The position numbers were made by a program, and so were the translations under genes. The notes beneath the pieces were generated by a model. The model had not been told where the DNA came from, did not search any database, and worked only from the letters and a program-made list of their open reading frames with translations. DNA of 64,000 nucleotides. Source: Acinetobacter parvus DSM 16617 = CIP 108168. GTDB lineage: Bacteria; Pseudomonadota; Gammaproteobacteria; Pseudomonadales; Moraxellaceae. The stretch covers positions 1-64,000 of the forward strand of contig NZ_KB849212.1 of NCBI RefSeq assembly GCF_000368025.1. Reading direction: 5' to 3'. This document shows, one piece after another, positions 1 through 6,729 of this stretch. Position 1 is the first letter of the stretch; each line of letters opens with the position of its first letter.

Positions 1-29
1 ATTTAACATAATTTTAAGTTATGCGACAT
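1..29. other. Left attachment site, dif-like (attL)
   Basis: Bases 1-11 (ATTTAACATAA) equal the XerD-side arm of the dif at 7826. Bases 19-29 (TTATGCGACAT) resemble the XerC-side arm with two changes. The centre is 7 bp instead of 6. The site is in the same orientation as the dif at the right end. The window begins exactly on its first base, so nothing can be said about the flank. Confidence 0.8.
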
Positions 30-42
30 TCTGTACGCCTAC

Positions 43-95
43 GCGCTTTGCAATGGGGCGGAGCGAGGGCTCGCAGCTCGACCATTGCAAAGCGC
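43..95. repeat. Perfect 14-bp-arm hairpin in phage intergenic region
   Basis: GCGCTTTGCAATGG (43-56) and CCATTGCAAAGCGC (82-95) are exact inverted complements. A smaller GCGAG/CTCGC stem lies in the loop (63-74). It sits just before the plus origin in the non-coding end of the phage. In filamentous phages such hairpins act as the packaging signal or complementary-strand origin; which of these applies here is inference. Confidence 0.75.
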
Positions 96-108
96 AAATC
101 TTGCAAAA

Positions 109-132
109 AGTCCACGTTCTCTGGAGTGGACT
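109..132 (+). other. Filamentous phage plus-strand replication origin (M13-like)
   Basis: AGTCCAC (109-115) and GTGGACT (126-132) flank the short segment GTTCTCTGGA. From memory the M13/f1 origin has the same AGTCCACGTTCT start followed by GTGGACT after a similar loop, where gpII nicks. The orientation matches the downstream gene II/X-type replication gene on the plus strand. Confidence 0.75.
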
Positions 133-157
133 TAAGTCTCATATTCGAGACATCTAT

Positions 158-580
158 TTATAATTTTAATGATATTTTATCTTCTTTAATGGATTGACTA
201 GATAGTAAAGCTTTATACAAAAATAATGGCAATCCATCTTCCATGTCTTTGCTTTTAATTGATTTTGTTCCATCTCTGTATTCAAATATCGCAATAGGGT
301 AGTTGTCTTGATCTGCTATGTAGAATCTTTTATCTTTTACGATAACTTTTTCGTTGGTGAATTCATGTTGTAGCATTCTCATAAACTTACTTTCATTGGG
401 TGATAGTAAGTTGAGTTGCCTTATTCGATCTGCATCTGTTTCATAGCGGATTTTTGCTTTTTGCCTTTCTGTATAATTTATTATTTTTCTTTTTTTGGCT
501 TCTGGCATTTCTTTCTTTTTATTGATACCAATGAAATAGCCAATGGCTATTCCAATGATTAAAAATATGATTTGGCTCAT
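158..580 (-). CDS. Membrane-anchored phage protein of unknown function
   Basis: A 140-residue protein with one hydrophobic N-terminal segment (about residues 3-18, IIFLIIGIAIGYFIGI) followed by a very basic stretch (KKKEMPEAKKRK) and a soluble C-terminal domain. It is therefore likely anchored in the inner membrane with the body in the cytoplasm. No family is recognised with confidence. The segment around LLSPNESKFMRML faintly recalls DUF2726-type domains, but I do not claim it. It is transcribed away from the morphogenesis genes, downstream of the small regulator at 615-821, so it may belong to the lysogeny or superinfection-immunity side of the phage (inference from position only). The ATG is preceded by GGAAG. 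Confidence 0.7.
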   Translation of the reverse strand: MSQIIFLIIGIAIGYFIGINKKKEMPEAKKRKIINYTERQKAKIRYETDADRIRQLNLLSPNESKFMRMLQHEFTNEKVIVKDKRFYIADQDNYPIAIFEYRDGTKSIKSKDMEDGLPLFLYKALLSSQSIKEDKISLKL

Positions 581-614
581 CTTCTTCCTTAATAGTCAGG
601 ATCAATATTTATTA

Positions 615-821
615 TTAGTCGGCTTTTTTTATTTCTTCGATATATTTTGTTACATCTTTTGCAGTTATTTCTTTTAAGTGTTTATAAATTAAAGCATTTA
701 TTACATCAGCTTCCTCAATTCTTTCCTTTTTTTCGATAATAAAGTCTAGTGATTTTTCTTTTATTGCTTCCACAAATTCCCCTCTAATTCTATAAGTTTT
801 TGATAAGTCTGATTTTTTCAT
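615..821 (-). CDS. Ribbon-helix-helix-like phage regulator (probable repressor)
   Basis: A 68-residue basic protein. Its layout fits a ribbon-helix-helix DNA-binding domain: a short strand (KTYRI), a helix (GEFVEAIKEKSLDFIIEK) and a second helix (EADVINALIYKHLKEI). I chose the ATG at 821 over one five codons upstream because AGGA lies at the right distance before it. It is divergent from the replication operon and the region between them carries inverted repeats, the usual arrangement for a phage repressor. The repressor role is inference; the fold is a pattern-based guess. Confidence 0.65.
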   Translation of the reverse strand: MKKSDLSKTYRIRGEFVEAIKEKSLDFIIEKKERIEEADVINALIYKHLKEITAKDVTKYIEEIKKAD

Positions 822-843
822 GTGATTTCCTAACAATGTTTAA

Positions 844-931
844 TGCAACAGCATTATTGTGTCACACGTTGCTTTGTTACGTGCAATTCTGTTATCTTTC
901 TGTCAATTTGTTGCGTGTGATGTTGTTGCAT
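844..931. promoter_or_regulatory. Divergent phage control region with inverted repeats
   Basis: Between the minus-strand regulator and the plus-strand replication operon, TGCAACAGCAT (844-854) is the inverted complement, with one mismatch, of ATGTTGTTGCA (920-930). TCACACG (862-868) pairs with CGTGTGA (914-920). This nested symmetry in an AT-rich divergent promoter region suggests operators for the ribbon-helix-helix protein. No footprint can be inferred beyond that. Confidence 0.5.
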
Positions 932-964
932 GTAAATATTTGATATTTCAAGATGGGGCATAAC

Positions 965-1141
965 ATGAATAAAGAACAAGCTTTAGCTCGGATTGAAAGT
1001 TATTTTGTGGCGCATGGTATTTCTACAATGCCAGATTACTACAAGGGGATTATTGCAGGCTTTCTATCTGCCTGTTCTCTTACTGATGTATTCAGTGATG
1101 ATGAATTGGTTGCTTTGCAAGATCGTCTTGATAGTCTCTAA
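965..1141 (+). CDS. Small phage protein upstream of rep
   Basis: A 58-residue acidic protein starting MNKEQALARIE and ending DELVALQDRLDSL. It ends three bases before the replication gene, so the two are probably translationally coupled. The start at 965 is preferred over the ATG at 953 because GGGG lies six bases before it. There is no transmembrane segment and no recognised domain. Position suggests an early gene controlling replication or DNA binding, but this is not supported by sequence similarity. Confidence 0.65.
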   Translation: MNKEQALARIESYFVAHGISTMPDYYKGIIAGFLSACSLTDVFSDDELVALQDRLDSL

Positions 1142-1143
1142 TC

Positions 1144-2622
1144 ATGCTAGACAAAATTGTAATGTGGATACCTGTCAAGACTGATCTTGTTGAATTAACA
1201 AGCGACGGTAGACACTGCATTATTTGTTTTGACCTGCTTGACCTGAATCTTAAAGTTGGCTCTTACGATGTATACAAGGATGAAGATGGGAATGTAAAAA
1301 CTCAAATCCTGCATCATGTCTGGTCAAAAATCCCCACCTCTCATACTGCCATGTCATTCAAGCTGTTCCATGATGTTCCTGGGCATCCGTATGTGGAACT
1401 GAAATGTTCACCTGCCAAGATCATGCAAGGGCATAACGTATACGGCACTGACTGGATAGAAGAGGGTGCTTTGGAAATGTTGGGCTTCTTGGCTCAATCA
1501 AACCCTGCGCTTTATGACATCCTCGATGTCGGCATGACTGAGGTTAAGCAACTCGACGCAACCTACTCATTCCGTTTTCGTGATGACCGAGAAGCTGAAA
1601 AGGTTCTGGCCTTGATGCGGAATGTCTCAACACAGCACATCCGCAAATCCACCAAAGATGCCATGTTCAAGAATACGCTGTATTTCGGTTCTGAACGTTG
1701 CAAGCGTTTTGCCCGTAAAGTGTATGTGAAGTCCAATGAGTTCCACGAACAATTACAGGAACAAATCAAGCTTGCCAAGGCAAATGACAAATGTGCCCAG
1801 CGTGTCGTTAAGGTCATGTCCGATCCTGAACTACAGGCCTTTGCACGTGGTCTATTAAGATTTGAAACAGGCATCAAAGCCTACGTTATGAAAGAACTCG
1901 ATATCCCAACTAATTTATTCCAGCTTATCCGTTACCAAAAATCCAATCCCAATTTTTTACAAGACATCTGGCTTAAAGCAAATCGTCAATTATTCCAAGC
2001 ATTTGAGGGTACAAACATGAAAGTATCTGACCATGAAACTGTATTTAAAAATATTCTTGCCGTTCACCAAACCGTATCCACTGAAAAGAAAATCTGTACA
2101 AGAAAGGTCGATGAACTCATGGAGTTTTACCTCCTACTGGAGAGCATTGGCCACAATGAAACCAAAAAGAAATATACCCACAAGCGTTTCCTCAACCTTG
2201 CAGCGGACCTGATTGATGCGGGCTTTAGTGGCACATACCTCCAGCGCCTACATGAGAAGCCGTCACAGAACTTTTCCCGTTTTGACGTCTATATCCAGAT
2301 ATTCAAGGCTTTCAGGAAAGAAATCCCTGCGGGCACGGTGTCAGACCGTAAGGCTCGGAATATCGAGCGTTTCTACTATGACATTGAAAAATTTGGCTTT
2401 GATGAAATGCGAACTAAATATAGCAAAGCTCAATTCTGTAAATTGGTAGCAGCTTTAGAAAAGTGTGGTTATTCAAAAGTTTATATCCAAAACCTACATG
2501 TCCAGTCAAGCAACAACGTTATCCCATTTATCAAAATGTTCGAAATGAAATTTGAAGATCAGCTACCGCCAAACTTTATCGAACCCGTTTCAACGTTCAG
2601 TTATCAACTACGTACCGCATAA
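1144..2622 (+). CDS. Phage replication initiation protein, gene II/X family
   Basis: A 492-residue homologue of filamentous phage gpII, which nicks the plus origin to start rolling-circle replication. Shared landmarks recalled from M13 gpII include SPAKxxQGHNVxGT (near residue 95), LYDxLDV, a D/NPxLxxFAxGLxRFE segment, AFEG followed by an internal Met (residue 292), and NNVxP near the C-terminus. M13 gpII has 410 residues. The extra length here comes from a second copy of the C-terminal gpX-type repeat (roughly residues 326-386 and 408-473). It is the first large gene of the plus-strand operon, three bases after the small gene at 965. The family assignment is strong. Confidence 0.9.
   Translation: MLDKIVMWIPVKTDLVELTSDGRHCIICFDLLDLNLKVGSYDVYKDEDGNVKTQILHHVWSKIPTSHTAMSFKLFHDVPGHPYVELKCSPAKIMQGHNVYGTDWIEEGALEMLGFLAQSNPALYDILDVGMTEVKQLDATYSFRFRDDREAEKVLALMRNVSTQHIRKSTKDAMFKNTLYFGSERCKRFARKVYVKSNEFHEQLQEQIKLAKANDKCAQRVVKVMSDPELQAFARGLLRFETGIKAYVMKELDIPTNLFQLIRYQKSNPNFLQDIWLKANRQLFQAFEGTNMKVSDHETVFKNILAVHQTVSTEKKICTRKVDELMEFYLLLESIGHNETKKKYTHKRFLNLAADLIDAGFSGTYLQRLHEKPSQNFSRFDVYIQIFKAFRKEIPAGTVSDRKARNIERFYYDIEKFGFDEMRTKYSKAQFCKLVAALEKCGYSKVYIQNLHVQSSNNVIPFIKMFEMKFEDQLPPNFIEPVSTFSYQLRTA
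2017..2622 (+). CDS. Internal restart product, gpX-like
   Basis: Within the replication gene, codon 292 is ATG, preceded at seven bases by GAGGG (2005-2009). The protein context AFEGTNM matches M13 AFEGDSM, where gpX starts inside gene II. The product would be the C-terminal 201 residues. In M13, gpX is needed for plus-strand accumulation and regulation of RF synthesis. Its presence here is inferred from the conserved start and ribosome-binding site. Confidence 0.6.
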   Translation: MKVSDHETVFKNILAVHQTVSTEKKICTRKVDELMEFYLLLESIGHNETKKKYTHKRFLNLAADLIDAGFSGTYLQRLHEKPSQNFSRFDVYIQIFKAFRKEIPAGTVSDRKARNIERFYYDIEKFGFDEMRTKYSKAQFCKLVAALEKCGYSKVYIQNLHVQSSNNVIPFIKMFEMKFEDQLPPNFIEPVSTFSYQLRTA

Positions 2623-2632
2623 GGTGAATACC

Positions 2633-2950
2633 ATGTCTCAATTAATCTTTAAAGCAAAACTACTCGATATCCTAACCTCAGTGGGTGACAAGGGCGAACT
2701 CAAGATGCGTCTTGTTTTCAAGTCCCAAAAATATGATAAGGGTTTGGATGAAATTGTCCCTTGTTCTCAAAATGTCTCTGTTATTTCAGATCATCATCAT
2801 ATGAAAGACTTTTACATGTCATTCAAAGGTCGTGAAATCTATCTGCCAGTTGAGTTATCAACCCAAATGAATGGCATGAACATATTTTATAAAACCACTG
2901 GAGATGGCAAGCCTCTCCAGTTGGAAGAAAAAGCGGTTAAAGCTGCATAA
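2633..2950 (+). CDS. Probable phage ssDNA-binding protein (gpV position)
   Basis: A 105-residue soluble protein that starts 10 bases after the replication gene stop, with AAGGTG as ribosome-binding site. The N-terminus is MSQLIFKAKLLDIL. It is rich in beta-type alternation and basic residues and has no membrane segment. In filamentous phages the gene after II/X encodes the ssDNA-binding protein that coats the plus strand and represses gpII translation. The similarity to gpV at sequence level is too weak to see by eye, so the call rests on position and size. A longer reading starting at 2552 would overlap rep and lacks a ribosome site. Confidence 0.6.
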   Translation: MSQLIFKAKLLDILTSVGDKGELKMRLVFKSQKYDKGLDEIVPCSQNVSVISDHHHMKDFYMSFKGREIYLPVELSTQMNGMNIFYKTTGDGKPLQLEEKAVKAA

Positions 2951-2962
2951 GGAATCTAAGAA

Positions 2963-3139
2963 ATGGCACTGGTTTGCAATCAACTCGACTCGACAACTAA
3001 CCAGTGCCTTGAATGGGTAGAAATGCCCACTGTGCTGCCGAAGCTCACACTAGTAGAGGGTAATACCATTGGTTTTGCTTGTCTAATGGTGTTTGCAACG
3101 GTCTTTGTAATCAAGAAGTGCATCAAAGCACTACATTAA
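2963..3139 (+). CDS. Small hydrophobic virion protein (minor coat candidate)
   Basis: An open frame of 58 codons beginning MALVCNQLDSTTNQCLEW. It has two early cysteines, then a proline-containing linker and one clear membrane segment (IGFACLMVFATVFVI), then KKCIKAL. It follows the ssDNA-binding gene and is separated by 12 bases from the major coat gene. This is the place where filamentous phages encode their minor cap proteins (gpVII/gpIX in M13). The C...C..W arrangement before a single helix is common in inovirus small proteins. GGAA lies upstream of the ATG. Confidence 0.7.
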   Translation: MALVCNQLDSTTNQCLEWVEMPTVLPKLTLVEGNTIGFACLMVFATVFVIKKCIKALH

Positions 3140-3151
3140 AAGGAGTCCATC

Positions 3152-3421
3152 ATGGACAAATTAACCCAAGATCAAGTAAATGAAGCAATGAACAAAACCT
3201 ATGGCAACCCTGCTGCTTTTGCTGCTGCTGTGAAGAAATATGGCTTTGGTATTGCTGTATCTGCTGCGCTTATGAGCAACGCTAATGCTGCACCAATTGA
3301 CGTTACATCAGTGGTTGGAACCATCACAGATGGCGTGACAACTGTAAGCTCTATTGGGCTTGCTGTGCTGTCTTTAGTTGTAGTTATCAAAGTGTTCAAG
3401 TGGGCACGATCAGCAATGTAA
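3152..3421 (+). CDS. Major coat protein precursor (gpVIII-like)
   Basis: An 89-residue precursor. A long signal sequence ends in MSNANA, with probable signal-peptidase cleavage after residue 46. The mature protein is about 43 residues: an amphipathic acidic start (APIDVTSVVG), a membrane helix (GLAVLSLVVVIKVF) and a positive tail (KWARSAM) that would face the DNA. Size and charge layout match class I/II filamentous major coats. AGGAG at 3141-3145 gives a strong ribosome site, and a terminator follows directly, as after gene VIII in M13. Confidence 0.9.
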   Translation: MDKLTQDQVNEAMNKTYGNPAAFAAAVKKYGFGIAVSAALMSNANAAPIDVTSVVGTITDGVTTVSSIGLAVLSLVVVIKVFKWARSAM

Positions 3422-3426
3422 TAACG

Positions 3427-3454
3427 ATGCCCTCGTTTGAGGGCATTTCTTTTT
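3427..3454 (+). terminator. Rho-independent terminator after the major coat gene
   Basis: ATGCCCTC (3427-3434), GTTT loop, GAGGGCAT (3439-3446), then a T-rich run to 3454. It would set high coat expression apart from the downstream adsorption and assembly genes. Confidence 0.9.
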
Positions 3455-3467
3455 AACTGGGTGAAAT

Positions 3468-3539
3468 ATGGACATAGAAAGTTTAGGGGCATATATATGC
3501 ATAATCATGTGGCTAATCGTGGGCGCAAGGCTCTTTTAA
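3468..3539 (+). CDS. Candidate 23-residue hydrophobic virion peptide
   Basis: A frame of 23 codons: MDIESLGAYICIIMWLIVG followed by ARLF. It has an acidic start, a membrane helix and a basic residue near the end. GGTGA lies a few bases before the ATG. It overlaps the start of the adsorption-protein gene in another frame. Filamentous phages carry cap proteins of this size (M13 gpIX is 32 residues), but a chance ORF is also possible. Confidence 0.35.
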   Translation: MDIESLGAYICIIMWLIVGARLF

Positions 3540-4774
3540 AACAAATCTTCTCTGTATTTCTTATATTTACGCTTTACTTCAATTGTTTTAATTCTGCTTA
3601 TGCTGCTGGTGGTTTTGCTCCTTGGTCTATTACAAATACAGTTGTTCAAGGTGCTTCTACAGTGCTGACAGGTACGAAAGAAGTCATTTTGAATGGTGCA
3701 AAAAAAATAGCTACTGGTACAGCAAAGATTACACCTACGGCTGCTCAGGTCTCGAAAGTACTAGCGCGTGGCGCTGCTGGTTATGCTTTATCAGTAGCAG
3801 TGCAACAATTGCTTGGCGCTGTTGATTGGGTTCTTGATCCTGCGAATAATCGAATTACTTACGTTGATCCTAACGTAAAAAGTCCTGCTGATAAATATTG
3901 TCAAGAACAAGCTGCAATTAAGTACGGTGCTGGTAGTGAATGGGCGAAAAAAGCTGTTTATGCTAAAGTTGGTCTTTATGCTGGTTATTGTATTTTATCT
4001 GATAATCCAAATTTTCCTTTATTCCCAGCTGGGACTCAAAATACTACTATTCCTGAAGAAGATAGAAAATCAATTCCTTTAGATACTGTTGCTCAACAGG
4101 TTATTTCTAATGCTGAAAATGGAGATACTAACGCACAAGTAGCAACAACTGCTGCTGCTGCTGACATTATCAATGATGCTCAAACAGACAATACAAAAGC
4201 CCGTCCTATTATCAATCAACTTGAAAATACGCAATCTATTCCTACAGATCAGACAGCAAAAGGTGATGCTGTACCTAAAGAAAATGCGAATACTGAAAAT
4301 CCCAGCTCGTCGGTAGCTGCCCCTGCAACAGATTTAACTTTAGATTTTCCGATTTTCTGTGACTGGGCGCCAAGTATTTGTCAAGCTGCTAAATGGGTCA
4401 TTACACAGCCACAAGTATGGGCTGATGCTGTTACAGATTCTTGGGACTGGACTAAAACAAAATATGAAGCTGCTGTGACATCAATTACAGACTTCTTTAA
4501 AAATGAACCTAATCCTGATTCTGATAATAGTCTGCCAGTCCAAGACATACCTTTGCCAGAACTAAATACGGGCACATTTAAAGCAACTGCAGGCTGTCCT
4601 GCACCTATTCCCATAAATATCACAATTGGCACAAAAGGTACTGGATCAATTAGTTATGAACCTATTTGTCAGTTTGCTTCGAAATGGTCTTTTGTTGCTC
4701 CGCTAATAGGCTTTCTATCAGGTGCAATGATTCTTGTTGGGGTTGGCCGTAAAGGTGAGGATTCAGAGATATGA
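3497..4774 (+). CDS. Adsorption/minor coat protein, pIII/TspB-like
   Basis: A 425-residue protein. A signal peptide (residues about 10-36, ending SAYA) is followed by a low-complexity, Ala/Thr/Asn/Gln-rich middle. The C-terminal domain has paired cysteines (FCDWAPSICQAAKW; AGCPAPIPINITIG; ISYEPICQFAS) and ends in a membrane anchor (SFVAPLIGFLSGAMILVGV) plus a charged tail. The cysteine-rich end and anchor match TspB-family and other inovirus pIII-position proteins, which sit at the virion tip and bind the host receptor, usually a pilus. The start at 3497 is chosen because AGGGG precedes it; an in-frame start at 3437 lies inside the terminator. It overlaps the next gene by 4 bp. Confidence 0.8.
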   Translation: MHNHVANRGRKALLKQIFSVFLIFTLYFNCFNSAYAAGGFAPWSITNTVVQGASTVLTGTKEVILNGAKKIATGTAKITPTAAQVSKVLARGAAGYALSVAVQQLLGAVDWVLDPANNRITYVDPNVKSPADKYCQEQAAIKYGAGSEWAKKAVYAKVGLYAGYCILSDNPNFPLFPAGTQNTTIPEEDRKSIPLDTVAQQVISNAENGDTNAQVATTAAAADIINDAQTDNTKARPIINQLENTQSIPTDQTAKGDAVPKENANTENPSSSVAAPATDLTLDFPIFCDWAPSICQAAKWVITQPQVWADAVTDSWDWTKTKYEAAVTSITDFFKNEPNPDSDNSLPVQDIPLPELNTGTFKATAGCPAPIPINITIGTKGTGSISYEPICQFASKWSFVAPLIGFLSGAMILVGVGRKGEDSEI

Positions 4775-5061
4775 GCTTGAAATCAATACTTGTATCTGTC
4801 GCAGATGCAACATTATCAAAAACAGGAAAATCACTTTTAAAGGGTTTGGGTTTAGGGGTGTTTTCTAGTGCTGTTGTACTCACTTTGTTTAATCAATTGA
4901 TTTCTTACGCTCAAACTGAGTGGGGCAAAATGTCTGCTGACGTATTGCAGATACTTGCCCTGGGCAATATTGACTACGGGCTGTCAATCATTGTTGGGGC
5001 ATGTGTTCTCAAGGTTACATTGATGATTAACAAGGTCTCTTTAGGAAAGGCATCAAGCTAA
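4771..5061 (+). CDS. DUF2523 family minor coat protein (gpVI-like)
   Basis: A 96-residue hydrophobic protein. Two or three membrane segments are visible (LGLGVFSSAVVLTLFNQLI; YGLSIIVGACVLKVTLMI). It is coupled to the adsorption gene by an ATGA overlap and to Zot by a single-base overlap. DUF2523 proteins between pIII and Zot are regarded as the pVI equivalents that anchor the tip complex and end assembly. The family call is from position, size and hydrophobic pattern. Confidence 0.75.
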   Translation: MSLKSILVSVADATLSKTGKSLLKGLGLGVFSSAVVLTLFNQLISYAQTEWGKMSADVLQILALGNIDYGLSIIVGACVLKVTLMINKVSLGKASS

Positions 5062-6269
5062 TGGCTATTTATTTAATTGTTGGGCAGCCACGACACGGAA
5101 AAAGCCAATTTGCTGCTAAAATGGCTTATGAATATCACGAAAAAAACATTGAGATTCAAAAACGTATAGATTCTGGAAAGTTTAATCCTGAAACGGACAT
5201 TGTGCGACAAATTTACTCAGATATTGAGGGTCATGCAGAAAAGTGTGACTTTATAAAACTTGCACCAAAAGATTGGCGTGATGTTCCTGATAATTCCATT
5301 ATTTTTATGGATGAAATACATAAAAGGCCTGAATATACTGATAATGATGGCAAAATGTCTCAAAATCCCATGATTGTTGATTTAACAACGCATGGGCATC
5401 AAAATAAAGACATTATCTTGATGACTCAAGACCCACAAAGACTAAACAAGGGTATTAGAGCATTAGTTGAAAAAATGTACTTGGTTAAACGACCAGTTCA
5501 AAAACCTAATTTTGCTACTATCTATGAATTTGAAAGATGGCTTCGTGATCCGTGGCAAGCTGCTGCATCAACACGTACTGTTAATTATCAGGACAGCTAT
5601 AAATTCTTCTATAAGAAAAAATGGCAAGACATGTACACCAGTGCATCTGCTCATACTTCAGTACAGTTCAAAATACAAAGTAAGTTCATTTACGCAATCA
5701 TTGCCATTGTGGTTTTAATGTCTGCGTCATGGTTTCTGTTTACAAAGTCGGGCGGTGACAAGCTCGCACGTAATGCCATAGGTGGCATGACAGGGCAAAA
5801 ACCTACTGAAGAAAATAAAAGTCAATCGACTCAGAGTACGCAATCTGTCCCCAGTGGTACCCAGAATTTAGATACAGAATGCAGAAAAGGCGCAAATGTT
5901 GAAAAACCTGAATGTGTAAAATGGTTTGATCAGATTACCAAAAATGGTTCTTCGGTTTCCCCTGGGGAGAATGGCCATACAACTGTTGCATATAATCCAG
6001 CTCAACCGTTTGATAATGACATACAAAACCATGTTTCTTATGAAGTTACGGCAAAACCATTATTTAGTGGTTGTATGAAAACAGGTAGTAAATATCAAGC
6101 ATATACACAACAAGGGACAAAACTTGATGTATCACAAGCCGACTGTCAGCGTCTCATTGAGAACAACGACAGACCTTTTAATTACTTTGTCAATAATCGG
6201 ACTGATATGTCGAGTACAGAGATGCAGCGAAGCGAAGTTTCTACACAGACAAACCAGCCGACCCTTTAA
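5061..6269 (+). CDS. Zot/gpI family phage assembly ATPase
   Basis: A 402-residue inner-membrane assembly protein. The N-terminal ATPase domain has a Walker A (GQPRHGKS, residues 8-15) and a Walker B (IIFMDE, about 80-85). A single transmembrane helix follows near residues 210-230 (FIYAIIAIVVLMSASWFLF), and then a periplasmic part with cysteines (TECRKG, KPECVKWF, FSGCMK, ADCQRL). This is the Zot/pI layout: ATP-driven extrusion of ssDNA through the envelope with coat protein. It is the last gene of the morphogenesis operon and is followed by a terminator. Confidence 0.9.
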   Translation: MAIYLIVGQPRHGKSQFAAKMAYEYHEKNIEIQKRIDSGKFNPETDIVRQIYSDIEGHAEKCDFIKLAPKDWRDVPDNSIIFMDEIHKRPEYTDNDGKMSQNPMIVDLTTHGHQNKDIILMTQDPQRLNKGIRALVEKMYLVKRPVQKPNFATIYEFERWLRDPWQAAASTRTVNYQDSYKFFYKKKWQDMYTSASAHTSVQFKIQSKFIYAIIAIVVLMSASWFLFTKSGGDKLARNAIGGMTGQKPTEENKSQSTQSTQSVPSGTQNLDTECRKGANVEKPECVKWFDQITKNGSSVSPGENGHTTVAYNPAQPFDNDIQNHVSYEVTAKPLFSGCMKTGSKYQAYTQQGTKLDVSQADCQRLIENNDRPFNYFVNNRTDMSSTEMQRSEVSTQTNQPTL

Positions 6270-6294
6270 GATTTCCCGCAACGATGTACAACCC

Positions 6295-6316
6295 GGGGCG
6301 ATCAACGCCCTTTTTT
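6295..6316 (+). terminator. Terminator after zot
   Basis: GGGCG (6296-6300), ATCAA loop, CGCCC (6306-6310) and six T. It closes the morphogenesis operon. Confidence 0.8.
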
Positions 6317-6675
6317 ATTGCCATTGCAAAAATAGGGCAGAGATCATTAATTCAAAAACACGATAAAAAATAAATAATGATAGAAATAAAATGTTTGACA
6401 ATCTTATTACGACAAATAATGACGTTACAAGATCAAATATTCATCATAAGCAAAACATGTGCCAATAGTGTTTTGTCAATATATATTGTGTATTTTAAGA
6501 TGAAAGGTTATTTCACGCCTTGCCACAATTCATCAAAATCATGCTCTATGCCTCGTTGCGTATGATCTTGGCATGGCGTTATTGGTTCTTGCTGCGAGAA
6601 TTATATTTATGGCTATTCGGAATAAGGTGTGGAAACTGCCATTTGTTGGTAATTCAAAATAATTCCAATTAACTC
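6317..6675. other. Phage intergenic stretch between zot and the acr-like operon
   Basis: AT-rich, with no convincing full gene. A short frame on the plus strand (6573-6662, starting MALLVLAARIIFMAIRNKVW and ending KLPFVGNSK) is hydrophobic, then basic. It recalls the C-terminal end of a small multi-spanning membrane protein of Tic20/DUF4870 type, so it may be a gene remnant. The left inverted repeat of the downstream cassette (6608-6635) lies inside it. A 62-codon frame from 6377 has no ribosome site and looks spurious. Confidence 0.4.
6608..6635. repeat. Left copy of 28-bp inverted repeat bounding the acr-like cassette
   Basis: TATGGCTATTCGGAATAA followed by GGTGTGGAAA. The inverted complement lies at 7346-7373 with a single mismatch. 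The two copies enclose exactly the two-gene operon, its promoter and the overlapping terminator. Confidence 0.85.
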
Positions 6676-6704
6676 TTGTTTTGTGAGCGGTCACACTTTA
6701 TAAT
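6676..6704 (+). promoter_or_regulatory. Promoter with palindromic operator of the acr-like operon
   Basis: A -35 TTGTTT (6676-6681), a 17-bp spacer and a -10 TATAAT (6699-6704). The spacer contains the palindrome TGTGA-GCGG-TCACA (6682-6695). An operator lying inside the core promoter would let a bound repressor block RNA polymerase. Aca proteins autorepress anti-CRISPR operons in this way, so the 60-residue protein of gene two is the natural candidate. The spacer of 4 bp rules against a CRP site, which has 6. Confidence 0.7.
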
Positions 6705-6729
6705 TAACACATAGACAAGGAGATTGATA

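Noticed and set aside
3437..3496. Upstream in-frame start of the adsorption protein
   Set aside because: It lies inside the coat-gene terminator and would put 20 extra residues before the signal peptide.
6377..6565. 62-codon frame after zot
   Set aside because: No ribosome site, low-complexity content, no protein-like pattern.
6682..6695. TGTGA...TCACA resembles a CRP/Vfr site
   Set aside because: The spacer is 4 bases, not the 6 required, and the palindrome lies between -35 and -10, so a dedicated repressor site is the better reading.
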